Assembly: GCA_003105035.1 (NCBI GenBank)
Contig: PQAL01000035.1
Span: 1-64,000, forward strand
Reading direction: 5' to 3'
Length of the DNA: 64,000 bases
Source: Anaerolineales bacterium
GTDB lineage: Bacteria; Chloroflexota; Anaerolineae; Anaerolineales; UBA4823
The position numbers were made by a program, and so were the translations under genes. The notes below the pieces were generated by a model, which was given only the letters and a program-made list of their open reading frames with translations, was not told where the DNA came from and ran no database searches. This document shows, one piece after another, positions 50,455-59,900 of this stretch. The first letter of the stretch is position 1; each line of letters opens with the position of its first letter.

Positions 50455-51678
50455 TTGATCAGTCCGAATAAGATCGATGAATGGATCCACGAGGTGGAAG
50501 AAAGACCCACTTCTGCTGCGCTCATCATCCGCTATATCGCCAATCGCCTAAGCGAGCTGGCTAACCGTGAAGAGGAACTGTCCGCAGAAAATATCGAGCT
50601 GCTCAGCGGGAGAAGGGTGGAAGAATATGAAAATCGCATCGCCAGCTTGGAATACCAGCTGGAGTTGTTGAAGCGCCAGCTGGGTGGTGAGGTGGCGGTG
50701 CCCATTGAGCAGCCGGTGATCCCACCGACTCCCGAAACCCTGCGCCTGCTGGTGTATAGCTCATTGGGGAAGGTCCTTTGCATGGAAATTGACCCACCCA
50801 AGCTATTATCCCAAGGTGCAGTCGCCAGGATCGATCTTGGAAGTGAGCAGGAAGGAATTAACCCTGTTGTGCTGGGCACCACCTCCCGGGAAGAGCTTTT
50901 GTTCATCTTTGACACAGGCCGAACCGTGACCCACCCGGTGGCTAAGCTGCCAATTTCCAGCCATGAAAACGCTAGCTGGGAGGAGGCATTTTTAGAAGAA
51001 CCGCGCATAAAGGAAGAGCTGGCAGCCATACAACCGATAGCGAAAATGCCGTTATTCGAATTCTGCGTCCAGGCCAGCCGGCGGGGGTACGTGAAGAAAA
51101 TCAAAATACCATCCTTTACCACCCACCTGGCGGAGGATTACATTGGCAGCGGTGTGAAACTGCCCGCCGATAAAACGTGTGGCGTGACTTTCGCCAATCG
51201 TGAGAGCTTGTTCGTGCTGGTGAGCCAGGAAGGATTTATCTTCAGCATGCCAGTCGAGCAGCTGCCGATCGGTATCGAGGAGGTGATCCGCCTGGGAATC
51301 ACGGATCACATTGTCTCCATGTTCACGGTCACACACCAGCCATCCGTTGCCTTTATTACTCAGAGTGGCAAAGTAGTCCACCGCGAGGCGAGTTGGCTCG
51401 AGCCAGCCAACTCCTTTAAGTCGAGAGGGCAGGCGATCCTATCCAGGGAGCGGCGTGAGGCAGGAACAAGAATTATCGGTGCGGCCCCGGTTATGGATGA
51501 AGACCATGGGGCATTTTTATTCGCGGATGGCACACTCGGCATAGCTCTCCTGAAAGACTTGCTCGCTCAGGGGAGTGTGCCGCTCAGCAACGAATGTGGG
51601 GCGATCTTGAGCTTCACCGGCTTTCATGCGCCAGGGAATATTGCAACAGCCAAAACTGCTGATCACGCGAGGCATTGA
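50455..51678 (+). CDS. Stand-alone GyrA-C-terminal-like beta-propeller with coiled-coil N-terminus
   Basis: A 407-residue protein. Residues 1-85 form a long helix/coiled coil (ELANREEELSAENIEL, then YENRIASLEYQLELLKRQL). The rest has six repeats of about 45-50 residues, each a beta hairpin with a S/T-x-x-G turn, ending in a LP or similar. Blades are visible near VYSSLGKVL, FIFDTGRTV, ASRRGYVKKIKI, VSQEGFIFSM, ITQSGKVVH and FADGTLGIA. This matches the DNA-wrapping pinwheel of GyrA/ParC CTDs but without the cleavage domain. The start is TTG at 50455 with GGGAGG 5 bases upstream. The Hsp70-like gene starts just after or within the stop. Function is unknown. Confidence 0.7.
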   Translation: MISPNKIDEWIHEVEERPTSAALIIRYIANRLSELANREEELSAENIELLSGRRVEEYENRIASLEYQLELLKRQLGGEVAVPIEQPVIPPTPETLRLLVYSSLGKVLCMEIDPPKLLSQGAVARIDLGSEQEGINPVVLGTTSREELLFIFDTGRTVTHPVAKLPISSHENASWEEAFLEEPRIKEELAAIQPIAKMPLFEFCVQASRRGYVKKIKIPSFTTHLAEDYIGSGVKLPADKTCGVTFANRESLFVLVSQEGFIFSMPVEQLPIGIEEVIRLGITDHIVSMFTVTHQPSVAFITQSGKVVHREASWLEPANSFKSRGQAILSRERREAGTRIIGAAPVMDEDHGAFLFADGTLGIALLKDLLAQGSVPLSNECGAILSFTGFHAPGNIATAKTADHARH

Positions 51679-51683
51679 GAGCC

Positions 51684-53015
51684 ATGGGATTAAAGGTCGG
51701 CCTTGATTTTGGCACTTCCAATTCAGGTGTGGCCATCTACCGGGATGGAAAAGTGAGCGTCTTGCCAATCGATGGCAGGAATGTCGTCCCGCAGGTGATG
51801 AAGACCATCCTGTACATCACGCGGGATTACCGGCATTTCATCGGCCAGGAAGCAGTCGAGCTGTATTACAAGCAAAACATCAACCGGCAACGGCGCTTCG
51901 TAAAAAAGTGGTCGGGGGAGATCGATTACCATGGCGGTGACTTGCATTATGTACGGGATATTTACGTTTATGTCGACGAGCTGCAGCCTGGCCGGTTGCT
52001 CCAGTTCATCAAAACCACCCTGCGCTCGGAGAAATACCAGGGAACCCAGGTCTTTGAGCGATTTTACAATCCGGCCGACATCATCTCGGGGTATTTGCGG
52101 GTTTTGAAGGAACGGGCAGAGAACCTCCTCGGTGAACAGATCAGTGCAGTGACCATAGGCAGGCCTGTGCAATTCTCGCTGGATGCTGCGGTAGACAGTA
52201 AAGCCCAAAACACCCTGGAACAAGCCGCCCTCGAGGCAGGGTTTGGGCAGGTGGAGTTTGAGCTTGAACCCATAGCAGCAGCCTTGTTTTATGAATTATC
52301 GCTCAGCCATCCACAAAATGTGTTGATCTTCGACTTTGGTGGCGGCACGCTTGACCTGACCATCATGCGCCTGGGCGATCCAAACCACCGCCAGGTGTAT
52401 GCCAGTGGAGGCATCGGGATTGCCGGGAGTGATTTTGACCGGGCCATCATAGAAAAACGCATGCTGGCACACTTTGGCAAGGGTCTCGTCCAGCACGAAC
52501 CACTGATCAATGACCTGATCGATACCATCCCTGATTGGGCCTCCCTCCCCGAGCTATCCACTCCCCGCGCCCGGGCGGAGCTGGATAGGGCGATTCAAGC
52601 CAGGTTAGCTCCGGTCAGGTTGAAAGCCCTCGAAGCGCTAATCTTCAATGACCTGGCATTCTCCTTCTACAATATGGTCGAAGGGACCAAGATCAAACTA
52701 TCCAGCCAGGGGACGGTCATTGCCAGCATGCAGGAAAAAAACCTGGACATCTGGGAACTATATACCCGCAGCCAGTTTGAGAATGATATCCGTGAATATT
52801 ATCAGCGCATCGAAAAAGTCTTGCTCGACACCTTATCTGCCTCCGGAATGGAAGCAGGTCAGATCGATGCAGTGGTGAAAACAGGTGGGTCATCCAACAT
52901 CCCCATGTTCACAGAGATGCTGATGAGCATATTTGGAGCTGACAAAGTTATTGCCTCCGATGTATTCAACTCCGTTACAGCTGGCCTGGCGATTAAAGCC
53001 AACCAGGGTCCATAA
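51684..53015 (+). CDS. Hsp70-family ATPase (YegD/DnaK-like)
   Basis: A 443-residue actin-fold ATPase. The phosphate-1 loop is GLDFGTSNSGVAIYRDG (near residue 5). The connect/phosphate-2 loop is IFDFGGGTLDLTIMRLGD (near 215). The adenosine loop is VVKTGGSSNIPMFTEM near 397. It stops after the nucleotide-binding domain, with no DnaK-type substrate-binding domain and lid, as in the YegD branch. The start at 51684 is the first ATG; a TTG at 51675 overlaps the stop of the propeller gene. Tight linkage to that gene suggests that they work together, for instance a chaperone-like ATPase acting on the propeller. Confidence 0.8.
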   Translation: MGLKVGLDFGTSNSGVAIYRDGKVSVLPIDGRNVVPQVMKTILYITRDYRHFIGQEAVELYYKQNINRQRRFVKKWSGEIDYHGGDLHYVRDIYVYVDELQPGRLLQFIKTTLRSEKYQGTQVFERFYNPADIISGYLRVLKERAENLLGEQISAVTIGRPVQFSLDAAVDSKAQNTLEQAALEAGFGQVEFELEPIAAALFYELSLSHPQNVLIFDFGGGTLDLTIMRLGDPNHRQVYASGGIGIAGSDFDRAIIEKRMLAHFGKGLVQHEPLINDLIDTIPDWASLPELSTPRARAELDRAIQARLAPVRLKALEALIFNDLAFSFYNMVEGTKIKLSSQGTVIASMQEKNLDIWELYTRSQFENDIREYYQRIEKVLLDTLSASGMEAGQIDAVVKTGGSSNIPMFTEMLMSIFGADKVIASDVFNSVTAGLAIKANQGP

Positions 53016-53083
53016 ATCCAACTGCCGGGAGAGTGGCACGGTTAATCTCATAATATGCTAATGCAGCCTGGTTCTGTCGCCGT

Positions 53084-53089
53084 TATAAT
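53084..53089 (+). promoter_or_regulatory. -10 element of the small helical protein gene
   Basis: Perfect TATAAT, 71 bases before the ATG at 53161. The -35 region is weak, so it may be an extended leader. Confidence 0.3.
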
Positions 53090-53160
53090 CCAAATAACAT
53101 CTAAATTATCTGAAAACATCATTCTACCTGGTAGAGAATCACCCTGTAGACGAGGGCAGC

Positions 53161-53628
53161 ATGGCAAAAAAACCGGATTTTGACCTTCAAGCAGCACATA
53201 AATACTTCTCAGCCGAATGCTTTAACCGCGCCTGGGACTTTATCGATAAACCCCTCCGCAGCCCAGCTGAGGAAGAAAAAATGCTTCAGCTAAGCCTGGC
53301 ATCACTCTGGCATTGGACCCAAAGGGAGGACTGCACCCCCACGAATTTATCCATCGGATACTGGCAGATCTCACGCGTATATGCCCTTATCCGCCGGGCT
53401 GAGCAGGCTCGCCGCTATGGTGATTTATGCCTGGAAGCTTCAAAAAAAGACGGCGTCCTTCCTTTTTACCAGGGTTATGCTTATGAAGCCTTAGCGCGTG
53501 CCGAACAGGTGGCAGATAACCTGGATGCTATGGAAAAATACCTGATCCAGGCTCACCAGATTGCCAGCGGGCTGACCGAGCCGGCAGAGAAAAAACAGCT
53601 GTTGAAAGACCTGGCCACCATCCGCTAA
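53161..53628 (+). CDS. Hypothetical helical protein, TPR-like
   Basis: A 155-residue soluble, alpha-helical protein. Paired helices such as AAHKYFSAECFNRAWDFID, then MLQLSLASLWHWTQ and AYEALARAEQVADNLDAMEKY, look like two or three TPR-type units. A W at several helix faces and a lysine-rich end are visible. I do not recognise a specific family. It stands between the Hsp70-like gene and dnaE, 145 bp after the former. Confidence 0.55.
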   Translation: MAKKPDFDLQAAHKYFSAECFNRAWDFIDKPLRSPAEEEKMLQLSLASLWHWTQREDCTPTNLSIGYWQISRVYALIRRAEQARRYGDLCLEASKKDGVLPFYQGYAYEALARAEQVADNLDAMEKYLIQAHQIASGLTEPAEKKQLLKDLATIR

Positions 53629-53686
53629 GCGCCCGATACTCAAACCCATCACCTGACCATCAGCATGTCGGTGTGGTGGTCGTCCT

Positions 53687-53714
53687 TTGCACCCAACCCA
53701 AGCAGGGTTACAAT
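53687..53714 (+). promoter_or_regulatory. Promoter of the DnaE-family gene, probably leaderless
   Basis: -10 TACAAT at 53709-53714 and a weak -35 (TTGCAC at 53687-53692, 16-bp spacer). The ATG at 53721 begins 6 bases after the -10, the same layout as at the DUF3090 gene. No ribosome site exists before the ATG. Confidence 0.45.
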
Positions 53715-53720
53715 CGTTGC

Positions 53721-56700
53721 ATGGGTTATTTCCATCTCGTCACCCATTCGCATTATTCATTCCTGCGTGGACTCCCCTCTCCCCAAGAGCTTGCCAATAC
53801 AGCAGCCGGGCTGGGAATGAGCAGCCTTGGCATGACCGACCACCATCGCTTGAGTGGGATGGTCGAATTCCAGGATGCCTGTCAGCAAGCAGGGATCCAG
53901 CCGATCATCGGTCTGCAGGTGTCCATAGCCCCACCACCAGAACTGGGGACTGCCGAGCCAGGGATAGTGACACTGCTGGCAATGGATATGAGCGGCTGGC
54001 GCAGCCTGTGCAGGATCTCTAGCTCCCTGGGCGGAGATAGCGATATCCTTCCGTACACTAAACTTGCAGATGAAGCCTCGGGAATCCTGTGCCTTAGTGG
54101 GGGCAGGAGAAGCCTGCTGAACCGCCTGGTGGCCACCCAGCAGCGTTCTCTTGCGGAACGCTGGATATCACAGCTGATGGATGTCCTACCAGATCGCCTG
54201 TACATCGAGCTGCAGAGCCACAGCCCGGAAGATAGTGAACTGTGCGTGAGCCTGTCCATCCTGGCTCACCGCCTGCACCTCCCCTCGGTGGCTACACACG
54301 ATATTCATTACATAAGAGCTGAACAAGCCCGCTTGCAGCAGGTCATGACCGCCATCCGATTGATAAAACCAATAAGAGATCTCGGGCAGGATGATGTGGC
54401 TCCTCCACACGCTGAGTTCCTCAGCCCGCAGGAAATGGCGGAGAGGTTACCAAATTTTCCGCAGGCATTGGCGGCTACGCAGGAAATTGCTGAGCGCTGT
54501 AAACTGGAACTACCCCTGGGAACATTGCACTTCCCTGAAATCCCTGTGCCTGCAGGGACAACCAGCCAGGAACTGCTGCGTCAGCGTGCCCAGGCAGGCT
54601 TATCCAGGTTGTACAGCCAGGTCACACCTGAGCTGCAAAGCCGGCTTGATCATGAACTGTCGGTCATCGGTGAATATGGGTATACCTCCCTGTTCTTGAT
54701 CGTGGAAGACATCCTTAATTTCGCCAGGCAGGAAGGCATCCCATTCTCATCACGCGGTTCGGCAGGCTCTTCCCTGGTGGCCCACTGCCTTGGGATCACT
54801 TCACCCGACCCGATTCGGCTAAACCTGTTTTTTGAGCGTTTCCTCAATCCGGCCAGGGCCACGCCTCCGGATATCGACACCGACTTATGCTCGCGCCGGC
54901 GTGAACAGGTAATCCGCTACGTCTATCAGCACTTCGGTGAAGACCGGGTGGCGACCGTTTGCACGATCAACCGCTTCCGCAGCCGCTCAGCCATCAGGGA
55001 AGTAGCCAAGGCGTATGGGCTCCCCGCGGAGGAGGTGAGCCGGCTGGCTGATAGCCTGCCTTTCCGCTGGTATGGCCCCTCCAGCCGGGGGGCGAATAAG
55101 GAAGACCCCTTTGCCGAGCTCAGTGAGCATTACCAAACTCCTACCCACCAAAAAATATTTAAAGATACCGCGGCCTTGATCGGATTACCGCATCACCTGT
55201 CAGTACACCCTGGTGGCGTGGTGATCAGCCCGGGGTCGATGACTGACCTGGCACCCACACAGCTAGCCAACAAAGGCGTGACCATCACTCAATTTGACCT
55301 GGATTCGATCGAGCGCCTGGGACTGGTAAAGATCGACTTGCTGGGCATCAGAGGCTTGACTGTTTTGGGGGATGTTGTCGAGATCATTGCCAAGGAGCAG
55401 CCTCTGGTCACGCGCCACCCCGGGGTGTCTACCCTCACAGAAATTTTGGAAAATATACCCACTTATGATCCAGCCGTCAGCCAGATGGTCAGTCAGGGGC
55501 GCACCATTGGTTGTTTTCAAATTGAAAGCCCCGGAATGCGGGCCACCCTTAAAGAAATAAAGGCTAGCAGCGTGGACGACCTCATGGTGGCATTGTCGCT
55601 TTACCGGCCAGGCCCGCTCACCGGCGGGCTAAAGGATGCCTTCGTGCGGCGTCACCTCGGTAAGGAAGCCACTGAGCACCTCCACCCAGCTTTAAGCAAC
55701 CTGTTAGCAGACACTTACGGGGTGATCCTGTACCAGGAACAGGTGCTACGCATCGCCCACGAGCTGGCCGGGTTCAGCCTGGCAGACGCCGATTTACTGC
55801 GCCGGGCGATGTCACATTTCGACCCGGGCAAACAGATGCAGACCCTGCAAGAGAAGTTCATCAGCGAGGCATGGGAGCGTAACCAGGTGCCGGAGGAGAT
55901 AGCCAGGCGAATTTGGGATTTAATGGCCGCATTTGCTGGATATGGATTCCCAAAAGCCCATGCGGCTTCCTATGCCATGGTGAGCTGGCGCTCAGCCTGG
56001 TGCAAGACGCATTACCCGGCCTTCTTCATGGCAGCTGTGCTGGCTAATTGGGGTGGCTATTACAGCCAGCGGGTGTATATGACCGAAGCACGCCGGCTGG
56101 GGCTAAAACTGCGTTCTCCAGAAGTGAATTATGCCGAGCGTGAGTTCAGTGTAAAGCTGATCGATGGCGAGCCCGTGTTATTCATGGGCCTGGACCAGGT
56201 CAAGGAGCTCACCCGGCGTACCCAGTCTTCCATACTGAGCAAGCGCCCATTTAGCTCCTTCAGCGATTTCCTTACCCGCACCGATCCCCGCCCGGTGGAA
56301 GCTGAGAACCTGATCAAAACAGGTGCCTTGCAGGGTTTTGGCACGATCCCTGGTCTTCTACGCCAGCTCAAACAGGGCAACTGGCAGGCTGGGCAGCTCT
56401 CGCTGTTCAGCATGGATGAACAGGCGGAAGACGATTGGGACCTGGCTCAAAAAGTGGCTGCGCAGGAAGAGCTGTTAGGCACCGGGGTCATCGCCCATCC
56501 GCTTGAGCTGGCTGAGAAGCAGATCGCGGAGACCGGTGCATTAACCACCGTGGAAGCGGCCTCACGGCTGGAGCAGCATGTGCGTGTGGCCGGCACCCGC
56601 CAGATCTGGCGTCGCAGCCTCACCACCCGTGGCGAGTATATCTACTTTATGTCTTTGGAAGACCTGGAAGGCATGTTGGACGTAGTAATCACGGCGGATG

Positions 56701-56825
56701 TTTACCGGCGCTCAAAGGCAGCCTTTACGACCCCGGGGCCTTACGTTGTGGAAGGCCGTGTGGATCTCGATCGTCAGCGGGGGGAGCCAATCATTCACGC
56801 CGAAAAAATCTGGTCTATAAAATAA
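53721..56825 (+). CDS. dnaE: DNA polymerase III alpha subunit family (DnaE; possibly a second or error-prone copy)
   Basis: A 1034-residue C-family DNA polymerase, read from the ATG at 53721. PHP-type N-domain: YFHLVTHSHYSFLRG and GMTDHHRLSG. Catalytic aspartates D384 and D386 are in PPDIDTDLCSRRR, and the third is D539 in GLVKIDLLGIRGL. A perfect beta-clamp motif QLSLF is at residues 892-896 and an OB-fold follows. Length near 1030-1050 and a finger segment VCTINRFRSRSAIREVAKAYGLP look closer to the DnaE2/ImuC-type branch than to 1160-residue replicative DnaE1, but I cannot place it without a tree. No imuA or imuB neighbour is visible. It ends at a hairpin terminator. Confidence 0.87.
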   Translation: MGYFHLVTHSHYSFLRGLPSPQELANTAAGLGMSSLGMTDHHRLSGMVEFQDACQQAGIQPIIGLQVSIAPPPELGTAEPGIVTLLAMDMSGWRSLCRISSSLGGDSDILPYTKLADEASGILCLSGGRRSLLNRLVATQQRSLAERWISQLMDVLPDRLYIELQSHSPEDSELCVSLSILAHRLHLPSVATHDIHYIRAEQARLQQVMTAIRLIKPIRDLGQDDVAPPHAEFLSPQEMAERLPNFPQALAATQEIAERCKLELPLGTLHFPEIPVPAGTTSQELLRQRAQAGLSRLYSQVTPELQSRLDHELSVIGEYGYTSLFLIVEDILNFARQEGIPFSSRGSAGSSLVAHCLGITSPDPIRLNLFFERFLNPARATPPDIDTDLCSRRREQVIRYVYQHFGEDRVATVCTINRFRSRSAIREVAKAYGLPAEEVSRLADSLPFRWYGPSSRGANKEDPFAELSEHYQTPTHQKIFKDTAALIGLPHHLSVHPGGVVISPGSMTDLAPTQLANKGVTITQFDLDSIERLGLVKIDLLGIRGLTVLGDVVEIIAKEQPLVTRHPGVSTLTEILENIPTYDPAVSQMVSQGRTIGCFQIESPGMRATLKEIKASSVDDLMVALSLYRPGPLTGGLKDAFVRRHLGKEATEHLHPALSNLLADTYGVILYQEQVLRIAHELAGFSLADADLLRRAMSHFDPGKQMQTLQEKFISEAWERNQVPEEIARRIWDLMAAFAGYGFPKAHAASYAMVSWRSAWCKTHYPAFFMAAVLANWGGYYSQRVYMTEARRLGLKLRSPEVNYAEREFSVKLIDGEPVLFMGLDQVKELTRRTQSSILSKRPFSSFSDFLTRTDPRPVEAENLIKTGALQGFGTIPGLLRQLKQGNWQAGQLSLFSMDEQAEDDWDLAQKVAAQEELLGTGVIAHPLELAEKQIAETGALTTVEAASRLEQHVRVAGTRQIWRRSLTTRGEYIYFMSLEDLEGMLDVVITADVYRRSKAAFTTPGPYVVEGRVDLDRQRGEPIIHAEKIWSIK

Positions 56826-56831
56826 AAGAAT

Positions 56832-56858
56832 GGGAGGCCAGCTAACAACCGGCCTCCC
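56832..56858. terminator. Intrinsic terminator after dnaE
   Basis: GGGAGGCC pairs with GGCCTCCC over an 11-base loop. It lies just after the dnaE stop and is followed by CTTAATATTTCCCC. Convergent with the multicopper oxidase gene, so it may serve both sides. Confidence 0.65.
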
Positions 56859-56931
56859 CTTAATATTTCCCCTTTCAAAGTCCCCATTCTTTATTCTATT
56901 GTGGTAGTTATTAGGCTCCTTCCCTGCTTAT

Positions 56932-59900
56932 TTATGGAGCGGGTGGTATGGGGAATGGCGTGGCATTCACCCAATTTGAGTTCCCAAGGATATTGACCGC
57001 GCGTATCCTGAAGTAGTAGCTGACACGTGGGATATTACCAGTGGTGTATGTTTGTGTGTTGGCACCTACTGTGACGGTTGTCAATCCGATAGTGAAATTG
57101 ATGTCGGTGGCACGTTGGATTTCAAAACTGGCCTCGTTGTTGGAATTATCCACCCAGGTGAGGGTAACCCGCTCATTGTTACCCTGCCTGACAGCTGTTG
57201 CAGCCAGGATGGAGGGGTCTGCGGGAATGTCAACCGTGATAGTGGCCAGGTTCGAGTAACCTGATGATCCTAGAGGGGAAATTGCCGCCACCCGATAGAA
57301 GTAAGAGGTACCCAATGTGACGGTGTTATCCACAAAACTTGTCGCACCGGTATTGTTGTGGGCTGGAGCCGTGGCAATCAGGACAAAATTCACGCCATCA
57401 GTGGAACGCTCAACCAAAAAGCCGGTTTCACCGACAGAGTTGTCGATCCAGTTAAGATTAACTGACGGACTAACCAGTAACGATGCTTGCAGGTCCGAGG
57501 GGGCTGCAATCACAGCTATAGTACCTGAGACAGACTGGACCGTTTTGTTCGGGTACGCTGTACCATAACCCACAGTGTTCTGAGCCACGACCTGGTAGGA
57601 TACAATCGGACCGTTTCGCCGGTAAGAGGTGTCGTTAAAACTCCTCAATCCGTGCATGTTTGGTTGATCTAATGGCGAGAGTACTGTCCCAAGATCTACC
57701 CAGCCGGTGCCATCGTTCTTCTGTACCAGGAAGGATGTCTCATTTATCGAGTTGTCATTCCAGGTGAGGGTCAGCACCGTATTATTACCTGTTCCAGCGA
57801 TGGTATAGACAAGACCATCGGGTGCATTGGGGGGCAAGGCTACCACGACCGGACGCATCATATCCATTTCCTCATGTGACAGGATGTGGCAGTGGATCAT
57901 ATACTCAGCACCAAAGTTGACCAACTGGTTTTCTATCGGAGCCGCGACCCCATTGGGATCCGTGGGGTTGAACATTGATGTGTCGCCCAGCGGCATCATG
58001 GGATTAAGTGGCCGGATGCTGTTAGGCAGCTCAAACGGTACCACCGGGATGATGGGCCGGATAGCGAAGTAGGTATCCTCCAGCGGGCTCACGCGCACGG
58101 TGTCCTTCCAGCCCAGCTCAGTTGCATCGGGCGGGATGATGATGTTGTCCCAGGTGACCCGGTTGAGCACCTGCACATCGTACAGGTGGAAGTGGATCGG
58201 GTGCGTGTCCACCCCGTTGTGGGTGATCTTCCAGATCTGCGTACCGTCGTTCCCCACTGAAATCGGAGTGAGCGTGTCGGTGGATGGCAGGTTAGTGCCA
58301 TCAAAGATCTCAGTGGGTGGATTCACGAACGGGTACAGTACGACGTTCTGCAAGACTGGATCGGCCGGGACGACCTCAACGCCGATGTTGCCTGACATCC
58401 GGCCATACGGCTCGAAGTTGGTAGAGTTCATCTCATCGTGCAGGGCCTTGGGTTCGATCGCGACACCGACCTGCGGGCCAGCCAGGGTATCAAACTTGAA
58501 TATGTCATGACCTTGTTCTGAGATGCGGGCAAACCCATCACATTTTGAGCTCGGGTTCGTGGGGTTATTGCACCAACCGCCGGAGACAAAGCTCGTGCCA
58601 TAGGCTGAGTTGTAACCTGCCTGCCCAACGATGATCGGGTTCTGGCCAGATTCAAACACACCTGAGCCGTTCGCGTGATGCCGGAAGGCAGCGTTAAGAG
58701 CGGACAAGTTGAAGGCAGGTGCGGGTGGGTTTGCGGCAACCTGAACCTGCATGATGGTGCGGGTGTTGGGACCGTAACCCGGCAGGATGGTCGGTGCGCC
58801 ATTCGGGCTCAGGTCTGGACCACCCGTATAGTAATCGTAGGTGGAGATGCGAGCCGGGAAAGCCGCCGGGGCATCATTATACATGATCAAAGTCTTGCCA
58901 GCAAACTGGGAGAAGTCGACAATCACATCCGCCCGTTCAGCAGGTCCCAGTAATAGAGAGTGCTTGTCCACATTGCCGACGTCGAAGCGGGTGGGGTCGA
59001 TGATCCAGGTCGTTTCCTGCTGACCATCCACGACCACCGGCGCCGGCAGGAAGCCGCCTTCGGAGCCGATTTGGATCCAGTCCGGACCCCTCAGGTCGAG
59101 AGTCGCCCCACTTGTAGGATCGACCATGCTCTCGAGAGGTGTTGGGAAGAAGTTCGGGTCGGTCTGGGCGACTGCCAGTTCAGCAGGATTCAAAGCCACT
59201 TCACTGAGGGTGCCAGTGGTCGGATCAGCCACATACCACTGCAAGTTCCAAAAACGATCGTTAGCCGCATTGAGGATGCGCAGGCGGTAAGACTTGGGAT
59301 CTAGCGTCACCGTTGGATAGGCCGTCCCATTAACGATAGGCGTGTCGTTGAACTGCTCCATGCCGGCCGAGTTATTGGGTGTGCCTGGGATAGTGGGGGG
59401 CTCGCAGAACGGGTCGGTGTCGTACTGCCAGGTGGCTGGATCGTCCAGGTTGCATGGCACTGCCAAGGACGTGGTGAAGTCATCAGCTGTATACCTAATA
59501 CCATCTGGACCAAGAGGATCCATACCAAAGTACGGATTTGCAATCTGATCGAAGGTGGGGGTCACAGGCGGCCAGAACCAAGGTCCATAGAACCAACGCC
59601 CGAAGGCGCTCATGCCGGATGGGTCATTGGGGTTCTGGGTGGGCATGTAGACATGCTCATACCACAGGTCGCCTTCGCTACCCCAGCGGGTGTAGTCCCA
59701 GGTCGGGTCCTGCAACGCCATTTGGGCTGCGCTGGGTACAAAGGTGCGATCCTGAATGACCAGGGGGATGCCCTCGCCCAGGCCGGAGAAAGTGCCATTC
59801 GGGCCGAATAAGGCTTGTTCAGTTGGGTCAGTGATCAAATAGCCGGCGGCTTCACCAGCGTACACGTTCAGGCGGGTGATGCCCCAGGCATGGTCGTGGT

